A stretch of DNA of 7,713 nucleotides from Oscillospiraceae bacterium (GTDB lineage: Bacteria > Bacillota > Clostridia > Oscillospirales > Oscillospiraceae): positions 1 to 7,713 of the forward strand of contig JAFXBH010000105.1 of NCBI GenBank assembly GCA_017521875.1. Direction: 5' to 3'. The stretch's first letter is position 1. Each line of letters begins with the position of its first letter. This document shows positions 1 through 5,517 of this stretch, piece by piece. The position numbers were made by a program, and so were the translations under genes. The notes under the pieces are model-generated. The model saw only the letters and a program-made list of their open reading frames with translations. It made no database searches and was not told the origin of the DNA.

Positions 1-375
1 GCCTGCTCCAGCGGTGTTATCGTTGTCAACCGTGAATATAAGGGTATGACACCTGCCGGTATGACCTTCGGCGAACTGGCTTCCTGCACCGGTGGCGGTG
101 TGCAGACTCCCGGCTTTATGGGTCACGGCCGTCACTTCATTGCTTCCAAGAAGTTCCTGGCTGCCGAAGGCGGCGTAGAGCGTATCGTATGGATGCCCAA
201 GGAACTGAAGGACGATGTGGCTGAGCGTCTGAACAAGACCGCTTTGGAACTGTACGGCATTGAGAACTTCACCGATATGGTGGCAGACGAAACCGTTACC
301 ACCGATGCAGAGGAACTGATGACCTGGCTGACCGAGAAGGGTCACCCCGTTCTGGGTCTGGAGCCTTTGATGTAA
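1..375 (+). CDS. acsB: Acetyl-CoA synthase beta subunit (CODH/ACS complex), C-terminal fragment
   Basis: This is the last 124 codons of a gene that begins left of the window; the frame is open from base 1 to the TAA at 373-375. The product is the acetyl-CoA synthase subunit of the CO dehydrogenase/acetyl-CoA synthase complex (AcsB in bacteria, CdhC in archaea). It joins CO, a methyl group from the corrinoid protein and CoA into acetyl-CoA in the Wood-Ljungdahl pathway, in the cytoplasm. Recognition rests on the conserved C-terminal stretch with VNREYKGMTPAGMTF, GGGVQTPGFMGHGRHFI and RIVWMPKELKD, followed by a short acidic tail ending in GHPVLGLEPLM. The cysteine ligands of the nickel-iron-sulfur A-cluster should lie just upstream, so the active site cannot be checked here. 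Codon use is strongly biased to C-ending and CGT/CTG codons, as expected for an abundant enzyme. A terminator hairpin starts 15 bases after the stop, so this is probably the end of its operon. Confidence 0.93.
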   Translation, partial: ACSSGVIVVNREYKGMTPAGMTFGELASCTGGGVQTPGFMGHGRHFIASKKFLAAEGGVERIVWMPKELKDDVAERLNKTALELYGIENFTDMVADETVTTDAEELMTWLTEKGHPVLGLEPLM

Positions 376-389
376 ATGTCGATCCAATC

Positions 390-419
390 AAAAGGCTGCG
401 GCATTTGCCGCAGCCTTTT
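390..419 (+). terminator. Intrinsic terminator after acsB
   Basis: A perfect 13-bp stem (390-402 with 407-419) closes a four-base ATTT loop. It is GC-rich in the middle (GGCTGCGGC) and ends in a TTTT run at 416-419. It begins 15 bases after the acsB stop codon. The T run is short and partly inside the stem, so some read-through is possible. The ribosome binding site of the next gene starts only eight bases later. Confidence 0.85.
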
Positions 420-438
420 CCAAAACAGGAGTAAGCAT

Positions 439-1023
439 ATGGAATTCTATCAAGTCAGCACCAAGGGTGCACCGGCGCAATTTTTTGTCACCCACCACCG
501 ACCGGAGGGAGAGATTGCCCCCAAAACAGAGGGGTATCTCCAATATATTTCCGGCGTGGGATTTCGGGTAATGATGCGCTGCTATGAGGAAAATCCCAAG
601 GCTACCTACACCCAGCCGGACGATCCGGTGTTCAAAGACAGTTGTATGGAAGTGTTTTTGAATTGTTTTCCGGAGCATTCCGATTGCTATATCAATGTGG
701 AAGTAAATGCCAACGGAGCGATGCGCTGCGGATTTGGCCCAGGCCGGGCAAACAGACCGAAGGTACTGGAATTGGGTCTGGATCAACCGAAAGTAGACAT
801 CACGGTGCAAACGGATTACTGGCAGGCAGAGATCCTGATTCCGGAATCCCTGCTGGAATCCCTCTATCAAATTCCGTGCAAGTTGCCTTCCGGTCACAAA
901 ATGCGGGGCAATTTCTACAAGTGTGGAGAGGAAACAGACAAACCCCACTGGGCCACTTGGTCTGCCGTGGAGCGATTGGATTTCCACACGCCGGAATATT
1001 TCGGCGAACTGATTTTGGTATAA
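439..1023 (+). CDS. Carbohydrate-binding family 9-like (CBM9/DOMON-like) protein
   Basis: A 194-residue soluble protein resembling the 'carbohydrate-binding family 9-like' domain that occurs alone or attached to glycoside hydrolases. Family features are DSCMEVFLNCFP near residues 60-71, followed by a YINVEVNANGAM strand pair, a middle segment in WQAEILIPESLL, and a C-terminal MRGNFYKCGE...HWATWSAV block. There is no signal peptide, membrane segment or catalytic domain, so it should stay in the cytoplasm, which is odd for a glycan-binding module. I chose the ATG at 439 because AGGAG at 427-431 sits seven bases upstream; the in-frame ATG at 376 would place codons through the terminator hairpin. 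No promoter is visible between the upstream terminator and the start, so it may depend on read-through from acsB. The family call is good, but ligand and role are unknown. Confidence 0.8.
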   Translation: MEFYQVSTKGAPAQFFVTHHRPEGEIAPKTEGYLQYISGVGFRVMMRCYEENPKATYTQPDDPVFKDSCMEVFLNCFPEHSDCYINVEVNANGAMRCGFGPGRANRPKVLELGLDQPKVDITVQTDYWQAEILIPESLLESLYQIPCKLPSGHKMRGNFYKCGEETDKPHWATWSAVERLDFHTPEYFGELILV

Positions 1024-1035
1024 GAAGAATGATAT

Positions 1036-1069
1036 ATGCCGCTAATACAGAGCGTATTAGCGGCATTTT
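1036..1069 (+). terminator. Intrinsic terminator after the CBM9-like gene
   Basis: A perfect 13-bp stem (1036-1048 with 1054-1066, ATGCCGCTAATAC and its complement) with a five-base loop AGAGC is followed by TTTTGTTGTT. It starts 12 bases after the stop of the CBM9-like gene and lies between two convergent genes. In the minus direction the flank reads ATATCATTCTT, a poor T-tract, so termination of the GH172 transcript here is possible but less certain. Confidence 0.85.
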
Positions 1070-1088
1070 GTTGTTATATTATGATAAA

Positions 1089-2156
1089 TTAACCGTATGT
1101 CCGAATGAGTTCCAGGTCGTTTCTGGAGGGGAAGGGGGGATATTCGTCCTCCAAATTGTCGGAGTACCAATATGCTACAGAAGAGATATCATCCTGCAGA
1201 GGCAGATACCGTTCCTCACTTCGCCAACCAAGGGCCTGCATAGTGATCTTCAAATCTTCTTCAAAGTAGATGGGATCGGTAATGTGCCATCTGTACAGAC
1301 TGAAATAGAGTTGGGAATTGAAGAAATTGTTACTGCGAGTGATTTTGGGCATACCGGCATAGGGAGTGGAGTATTCCACATATTTGCCGTCGACGGCAAA
1401 ACTGTATGCACCGCAGAAATAGTCTTCTGTGCCGGTGCCACAGATGGTGGGGAATTCTTTGTCTCCATCGATATAGAATTTAATTTCGCCTTCGCCCCAC
1501 CAGTCATTGGACTTAGCGCCCCAATACATATAAGTGCCTACATAGTGGCCACGACCTTTGATATTGTCCAAAATCACATGGGGTTGCATATAGGCAGTGG
1601 GGTTGGAACGGCGGAACTGGGCGTGGAAGTAAAGGGTATCGGGGGGAAGTTCCTTTTCTTCGCAGTCAATCTGGTAGAAAATACCGCACTCTGCTTCTGC
1701 GAGGTTTTCCACTTCGATGCGGAAGGAGCGGAAATAGGGCATTTCAAAATAGCAGTTGAGACCCCGTCTGGGGTTGATACACATAGCAGCGCTGGTCAGT
1801 TGACGAAAATCTTCATAAGAAGCATCTGCAAAGAAGTCGGAGAGAGGTGCTTCAACGGCAGGACGCTTCTGGCCGTCAAAGAAAATGCGAAGAACCAGCA
1901 GTCTGCCGGCAGCGGAACTGTCGGTGAGCCAAATGTGCTTGATAGCGCCTTGTCCCTTCACATCTGCCAGAACATAGGTTTGGCCGCCTTTTACAATAAT
2001 GTAAGGATTAACTTTCCAGCCCTGCCCCAGTTCTCTTGCGGCACGGGATGCCGTACCCTCTGTGGCCATTCCGCCTTTTCCTTTTTCTCCGGAGAAGTTT
2101 TCGGGAGAGATCGAGAAGGTGCGGATGTTTTTCTTAGTTGTAAGAGAATTTAACAT
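1089..2156 (-). CDS. GH172 (DUF2961) glycoside hydrolase
   Basis: A 355-residue protein of the DUF2961 family, now glycoside hydrolase family 172. Characterised members act on fructo- or arabinofuranosidic linkages (difructose dianhydride I synthase/hydrolase, D-arabinofuranosidases). Recognisable blocks are SPENFSGEKGKGG near residues 18-29, GQGAIKHIWLT at 68-78, and the two acid-bearing motifs WWGEGEIKFYIDGD (219-232) and CGTGTEDYF (239-247). By analogy with the characterised enzymes, the catalytic glutamates are probably Glu224 and Glu244. There is no signal peptide, so the substrate must be imported or made inside the cell. The start is the ATG read from 2156: on the minus strand AAGGAGGG precedes it by seven bases, and an upstream in-frame ATG at 2216 would translate straight through that ribosome binding site. 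It is transcribed away from an AraC regulator, its likely controller. Substrate specificity cannot be read from the sequence. Confidence 0.9.
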   Translation of the reverse strand: MLNSLTTKKNIRTFSISPENFSGEKGKGGMATEGTASRAARELGQGWKVNPYIIVKGGQTYVLADVKGQGAIKHIWLTDSSAAGRLLVLRIFFDGQKRPAVEAPLSDFFADASYEDFRQLTSAAMCINPRRGLNCYFEMPYFRSFRIEVENLAEAECGIFYQIDCEEKELPPDTLYFHAQFRRSNPTAYMQPHVILDNIKGRGHYVGTYMYWGAKSNDWWGEGEIKFYIDGDKEFPTICGTGTEDYFCGAYSFAVDGKYVEYSTPYAGMPKITRSNNFFNSQLYFSLYRWHITDPIYFEEDLKITMQALGWRSEERYLPLQDDISSVAYWYSDNLEDEYPPFPSRNDLELIRTYG

Positions 2157-2194
2157 TTCTTGCCCTCCTTGCGATAGTTGTGTGTATGTATCTA

Positions 2195-2223
2195 TTGACA
2201 TTGTACAGTAATTCAATTAAAGT
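2195..2223 (+). promoter_or_regulatory. Candidate sigma-A promoter for the AraC-family gene
   Basis: A perfect -35 box TTGACA (2195-2200) and a -10 box TAAAGT (2218-2223, four of six consensus bases) are separated by 17 bases. Transcription would start near 2230, leaving a leader of about 45 bases before the GTG start at 2275. Confidence 0.6.
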
Positions 2224-2245
2224 AGGAATATCAAATGTTGACCAA
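2216..2245 (-). promoter_or_regulatory. Possible promoter for the GH172 gene
   Basis: Read on the minus strand, TTGGTC (2245-2240) and TTTAAT (2221-2216) are separated by 18 bases and would give a leader of about 50 bases. Both boxes are imperfect and the region is AT-rich, so chance matches are likely. If real, its -10 box overlaps the -10 of the plus-strand promoter, and the two genes would compete for polymerase or share an operator. Confidence 0.3.
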
Positions 2246-2274
2246 GACTTATCATTTATTGCGGAGGGCGAGTT

Positions 2275-3126
2275 GTGCTAAATAGTTTTGAGATCAATCC
2301 GTATATCAGATTTGCATCAGAATCCCGCATACCTGCTATGGATGGGGTGATCATACCCAGCCGGGTGATCTACGATTATGAGTTGATTTATATTGAAGAA
2401 GGTCAGTTGCTTCTACAGTATGCAGGCGTGGATTATTTATGCAAAAAAGGGTGTTTCCTGCTGCTCCGTCCCGGTATTTCCCATTCGTTTTTGCGGGTGT
2501 GGGGCGAACTCTCTCAGCCCCATATCCACTTTGATATCACATACATACCGGGGTGTGAGAACATTCCTGTTTGCTTTCAGGATATGGACGAACTTACAGC
2601 GGAGGAACAAAGAAACATTCGGCAGGATGTGTTTGCGGAGTATCCGCAGCAGCCCTTTGTTACTTTTGCAAATGGGAACAGAGCATTGGAATTGTTTTAC
2701 GAAATCGTAACAAGGTCTTCTTCGGATTCTGACTTGATAAAAAAAGCGTTATTGATTCAACTGCTGGATATGCTGATTGCGGATAATTTCCCTGCAGCAC
2801 TACAAAAGAACAACCTGATGACGCTTCCGGTGGAGGTGCAGGCGAAGAATTATATTGATGCCGGTTTGGGAATGTCGTATAGCCTCGATAATTTTGCCAG
2901 CCAGTTTAATTACAGCAAGTACCATTTGGAACGACGATTCAAGGCGCGATATGGCATTCCGCTTTTGACATATCGCAATAAGCAGCGTATGGCTTTGGCG
3001 GAAAATATGCTAAAAAGCGAATCGGTATCCGCCGTGGCAGAAAAACTGGGTTTTTCAACGGTTTTTGTGTTTAGCCGTGCATATAAAAGCCGCTTTGGAT
3101 ACCCGCCCAGCAAAGTCCGCAAATAA
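2275..3126 (+). CDS. AraC-family transcriptional regulator
   Basis: A 283-residue regulator. The N-terminal half (about residues 1-110) has the look of a cupin-type sugar-sensing domain, with YDYELIYIEEGQLLLQYAG followed by a GCFLLLRPGISHSF strand pair and a PHIHFDITY segment. The C-terminal about 100 residues form the AraC/XylS DNA-binding domain with two helix-turn-helix units: LDNFASQFNYSKYHLERRFK and VSAVAEKLGFSTVFVFSRAY, ending in FGYPPSKVRK. Translation starts at a GTG (2275) preceded by GGAGGG at 2263-2268 with a six-base spacer; no in-frame ATG has a comparable site. Its divergent position next to the GH172 gene suggests it controls that gene, probably in response to a sugar. Neither the operator nor the inducer can be identified. 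Codon use is more AT-rich and less biased than in acsB, typical for a low-abundance regulator. Confidence 0.93.
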   Translation: MLNSFEINPYIRFASESRIPAMDGVIIPSRVIYDYELIYIEEGQLLLQYAGVDYLCKKGCFLLLRPGISHSFLRVWGELSQPHIHFDITYIPGCENIPVCFQDMDELTAEEQRNIRQDVFAEYPQQPFVTFANGNRALELFYEIVTRSSSDSDLIKKALLIQLLDMLIADNFPAALQKNNLMTLPVEVQAKNYIDAGLGMSYSLDNFASQFNYSKYHLERRFKARYGIPLLTYRNKQRMALAENMLKSESVSAVAEKLGFSTVFVFSRAYKSRFGYPPSKVRK

Positions 3127-3141
3127 GGAATCCTAAAGATC

Positions 3142-3185
3142 AAAAAGACAGGCGAACCGCCGTTGACGGGTCGCCTGTCTGCTTT
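3142..3185. terminator. Bidirectional terminator between convergent genes
   Basis: The hairpin is built on AGACAGGCGA (3146-3155) paired with TCGCCTGTCT (3171-3180), extended after a bulged A by two C-G pairs and a small inner stem. Read on the minus strand it starts five bases after the stop of the membrane-protein gene and is followed by TTTTT (3146-3142), a good intrinsic terminator. Read on the plus strand it serves the AraC gene, with a weaker GCTTTT tail. Confidence 0.8.
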
Positions 3186-3934
3186 TACTGCATCAGATAG
3201 TCGATAAATTGCCGGGATAATTCCGGCCGGGGGGTGTTGGTGATAATACCGATATACAAAGTGGTATTGGGGAAATAATAGGCAGACTGGAATTTTTCCC
3301 GGTCACTGATATCAATGCCCACGGGAATAGGATCTGCCATTGTTTCCGGTTTCCTGGGGTCAGGAACACTCTGCAAACTGGTGTCTACCGCAGTGCCCGG
3401 CTCGGCATTCAGCCCTTTTAAAACGCTACCGTCAATATAGTACAGCCGGTCAGAAAGACGTTCCAAAGTTTCTGCATCCAAAAAGTCCCGCAGATCCATA
3501 AAGATGCCTCCTGCGCTATAGGAGCATACCCTGAAAGAGTCCGTTTGCCCCACCACAAAATCCAATTCCTTGGTAGTAATACCTGCGACGATCCGCTGGA
3601 AAGAGGTAATGTCACTTTTGTGGCTGCCATCTTGCAGCATCACATCAGTGTAAAATGCGGCTTCCTGCTTTTTGGTGTCGATTTCTGTCAGGTCATAAAA
3701 TCCCTGCATAAATGCTTCATCATCCACGGTGATGGCACAGTTGAGCAGAATACCGGAAAATACCACTTCTTTCCGATTTACAATGCTGATAACACCCTGC
3801 ACCAGCAACACAATGGCCAAAATGACCGCCAGCACGTGCCACTTGTAGTAATCCCAAAAGTATTGCCAGCGCTCTTCTTTGGGCTGCTGCTTGATATTGG
3901 CGTGTTCTTTTTTGATGTATTCCCGGATCTTCAT
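3185..3934 (-). CDS. Single-pass membrane protein of unknown function
   Basis: I do not recognise a named family with certainty. The 249-residue product has a charged, lysine-rich N-terminus of about 22 residues, an aromatic-rich YFWDYYKWHV segment at 25-34, and one hydrophobic helix at about 34-52. A soluble domain of roughly 195 residues follows and should face outward, since the positive charges precede the helix. There is no lipobox and no cleavable signal. Small proteins with this YFWDYYKWH start are common in Clostridia. The C-terminal pattern (TNTPRPELSRQFIDYLMQ) faintly recalls extracellular solute-binding proteins, which is only a hint. The gene follows the SIS gene after three bases (stop 3940-3938, start 3934) with only a weak AAGG eleven bases upstream, so translation is probably coupled. 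Both genes share the upstream promoter and the terminator at 3142-3185. Confidence 0.75.
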   Translation of the reverse strand: MKIREYIKKEHANIKQQPKEERWQYFWDYYKWHVLAVILAIVLLVQGVISIVNRKEVVFSGILLNCAITVDDEAFMQGFYDLTEIDTKKQEAAFYTDVMLQDGSHKSDITSFQRIVAGITTKELDFVVGQTDSFRVCSYSAGGIFMDLRDFLDAETLERLSDRLYYIDGSVLKGLNAEPGTAVDTSLQSVPDPRKPETMADPIPVGIDISDREKFQSAYYFPNTTLYIGIITNTPRPELSRQFIDYLMQ

Positions 3935-3937
3935 AAA

Positions 3938-4540
3938 TTACAGAGCCTTATTGTTCAGTCGTTCGCCTACGGCTCCGCCGGGATGGATCAGAGCAAACTG
4001 CTCAGCCTGATAGCCGGTCTCTTCAATGACGGCAGCCTGCAGGGCGTGGAAGATCATACACAGAGCGGTGGTGGAGGTAGTGCCCTGGGCATTCCACTTA
4101 TCGGTTTCCTTGTTTACGTGCTGCTTCAAAACCACATCGGCAGCCTGTGCCAAGGGGGATTCCATATTTTCCGTAACGGTGATAATAGAAACGCCCTTTG
4201 CCTTGCAAATGTCTACGATAGGCAGCAGTTCCTTGGTCTTGCCGCCGCGAGAAGCGAAGATCATCACATCACCGGACTGTAAAAAGCCGGTAGCGCCGTG
4301 AACGGCTTCGGCAGGGGAGATGAAGCGGGCGGGACGCTCAATGCAGCACATCAGGTGGGCCATATGCTGGCAGATAATACCGGAATGACCGCAGCCGCAA
4401 GTGCCGATCCGGGGAGCGTTGGAGAGCAGTTCTACGGCTTTGGCAAACTGCTCTTCGTCGATGTAATCTTTCATTTCACAGATACAGGCCTGCTCAATAT
4501 CGTAAGCATCCCGGATCGCTTTCAAACTTTCGGGTTTCAT
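3938..4540 (-). CDS. SIS-domain phosphosugar isomerase, KpsF/GutQ-like, without CBS domains
   Basis: A 200-residue sugar isomerase (SIS) domain protein. The closest recognisable family is D-arabinose-5-phosphate isomerase (KdsD/KpsF/GutQ). Shared features are GCGHSG at 49-54, SPAEAVHG at 75-82, a flexible GDVMIFASRGGKTKEL loop at 90-105, GTTSTTALCMIF at 153-164, and the hallmark FALIHPGGAVGERL ending near 195, with the conserved His at 186. Full-length KdsD has two C-terminal CBS domains (about 330 residues); this one ends right after the SIS domain. Two signature positions differ: the lysine of GKSG is His52, and the SGES-type loop reads GGKT. Its substrate may therefore not be arabinose 5-phosphate. 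The start at 4540 is fixed by AGGAGG seven bases upstream (4553-4548). It is the first gene of a two-gene unit transcribed away from the TIM/YjbQ/NagA/NagB-like operon. Confidence 0.87.
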   Translation of the reverse strand: MKPESLKAIRDAYDIEQACICEMKDYIDEEQFAKAVELLSNAPRIGTCGCGHSGIICQHMAHLMCCIERPARFISPAEAVHGATGFLQSGDVMIFASRGGKTKELLPIVDICKAKGVSIITVTENMESPLAQAADVVLKQHVNKETDKWNAQGTTSTTALCMIFHALQAAVIEETGYQAEQFALIHPGGAVGERLNNKAL

Positions 4541-4574
4541 AGAAGATCCTCCTAAAATTTTTCTGTTTTCGCCC

Positions 4575-4603
4575 AGTATAACACAAATCTATGCCGCCTT
4601 CAA
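4575..4603 (-). promoter_or_regulatory. Sigma-A promoter for the SIS/membrane-protein unit
   Basis: On the minus strand, TTGAAG (4603-4598) and TATACT (4580-4575, five of six consensus bases) are separated by exactly 17 bases. The leader to the start at 4540 would be about 30 bases and contains the AGGAGG site. Confidence 0.7.
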
Positions 4604-4685
4604 GTTATACAAAGAAAATTTACAAACCGTTCTGATGTTTAGGGGAAAATGTTTTTCAAAAATGTGGAAAACCGGCTGGTATCAA

Positions 4686-4714
4686 TTGACAAATTGCCTT
4701 TTGGGGGTTATGAT
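4686..4714 (+). promoter_or_regulatory. Sigma-A promoter for the TIM-like/YjbQ/NagA/NagB-like operon
   Basis: A perfect -35 TTGACA (4686-4691), a 17-base spacer and a -10 TATGAT (4709-4714, five of six) make this the strongest promoter in the window. The start site would be near 4721 with a leader of about 57 bases. About 80 bases separate its -35 from that of the divergent SIS promoter. That gap holds a small inverted repeat, GAAAA-TGT-TTTTC at 4645-4657, which could be an operator but may be chance in AT-rich DNA. Confidence 0.78.
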
Positions 4715-4777
4715 AAGTATAATTGTAAGTATGCCAAAATGAGGTGTGCAAAATATACATATTGGAGAGGTTTTCTT

Positions 4778-5476
4778 ATGAGTAACTGTAAGATCAAAGC
4801 GCCGTTCTTTGAGATCGGCCCCAAGTCCTATCTGTATGGCGACCAGATCCTGGATCTGGCAAAGGCCGCTGATGCCGCAAGTGAAAAGTACGGTGTCGAT
4901 GTGTTGTTTACCTGCCCTGTAGTGGATATTCGCCGGGTCAAGGAGAATACCAAACATATCCATATTTTTGCTCCCCACATGGATCCCATTCCTGTGGGTC
5001 GTGGCTTGGCGGACATTCTGCCGGAATCCCTGGTTGCAGCCGGCGCAGAAGGCGTTATGCTGAACCATGTGGAGAAGCCCCTGTCCTTTGAAGTGCTGGC
5101 TGAGACCATTAAGCGTGCTGACGAAGTGGGCCTGACCACCATTGTCTGCGCCGACTCTATGGCAGATGCTTCCAAAATCGCAACCCTGACTCCCGACATT
5201 ATTGTTGCCGAGCCCTCTGAATTGATCGGTACCGGCGTCAGTGTCGGCCCTGAGTATGTAGAGGCTGCCACCAAGTGCGTCAAGAGTGTCAACCCCGACA
5301 TTTTGGTGCTGACCGCTGCCGGTATTGCCAACGGTACTGACGTATATAACACCATCATTGCCGGCGCAGATGCCACCGGTTCTTCTTCCGGCGTAGCCAA
5401 GGCTGCAGACCGGGCCGCAATGGTGGACGAAATGATCGCAGCAGTCCGTAAGGCTTGGGATGAACGCCACGCCTGA
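4778..5476 (+). CDS. Archaeal-type triosephosphate isomerase homologue
   Basis: A 232-residue protein aligning over its full length with short, archaeal-type triosephosphate isomerases, a (beta/alpha)8 barrel. Matching blocks are a Lys16 segment (IGPKSY), FAPHMDP at 64-70 with catalytic His67, GAEGVMLNHVE at 89-99, TIVCADS at 121-127, AEPSELIGTGVSVG at 144-157 with catalytic Glu145 and the lid loop, AAGIANGTDV at 180-189, and a C-terminal SGVAKAADR phosphate-site strand. Lys, His and Glu of the active site are present. The Asn of the usual Asn-x-Lys motif is Gly14, and the usual STG of the GISTG loop is ANG, so the substrate may be a related aldose/ketose phosphate rather than glyceraldehyde 3-phosphate. 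The start at 4778 has GGAGAGG seven bases upstream; the longer frame from 4649 would begin upstream of the promoter. It is first in its operon, with codon bias as strong as acsB. The housekeeping TpiA is usually about 250 residues and bacterial in type. Confidence 0.85.
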   Translation: MSNCKIKAPFFEIGPKSYLYGDQILDLAKAADAASEKYGVDVLFTCPVVDIRRVKENTKHIHIFAPHMDPIPVGRGLADILPESLVAAGAEGVMLNHVEKPLSFEVLAETIKRADEVGLTTIVCADSMADASKIATLTPDIIVAEPSELIGTGVSVGPEYVEAATKCVKSVNPDILVLTAAGIANGTDVYNTIIAGADATGSSSGVAKAADRAAMVDEMIAAVRKAWDERHA

Positions 5477-5517
5477 ATATAAAAGAAAAATTAAATTATT
5501 TTTTGGAGGAAACAAAA

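Noticed and set aside
376..438. Upstream in-frame start for the CBM9-like protein at 376
   Set aside because: Those codons would cover the terminator hairpin and the AGGAG site; the ATG at 439 is properly spaced from that site.
642..2153. Long open frame (503 codons) on the plus strand, mostly antisense to the GH172 gene
   Set aside because: It starts inside the CBM9-like gene in another frame, has no ribosome binding site, runs through the terminator hairpin at 1036-1069, and its translation resembles no family; the opposite strand encodes a clear GH172 enzyme.
2157..2216. Twenty-residue N-terminal extension of the GH172 protein
   Set aside because: It would translate the AAGGAGGG ribosome binding site itself and begins near the likely transcription start.
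3545..4282. 245-codon open frame on the plus strand across the membrane-protein and SIS genes
   Set aside because: It crosses the junction of two genes well supported on the other strand and has no start signal.
4645..4657. Inverted repeat GAAAA-TGT-TTTTC as a regulator-binding site
   Set aside because: It is short, AT-rich and does not match the cre consensus or another operator I know; kept only as a remark in the promoter entry.
4649..4777. Longer N-terminus for the TIM-like protein
   Set aside because: It would start upstream of the -35/-10 boxes at 4686-4714 and lacks a ribosome binding site; homologues start close to the ATG at 4778.
4682..5515. 277-codon open frame on the minus strand opposite the TIM-like gene
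   Set aside because: The plus strand encodes a full-length TIM homologue with promoter and ribosome binding site; the antisense frame has neither.
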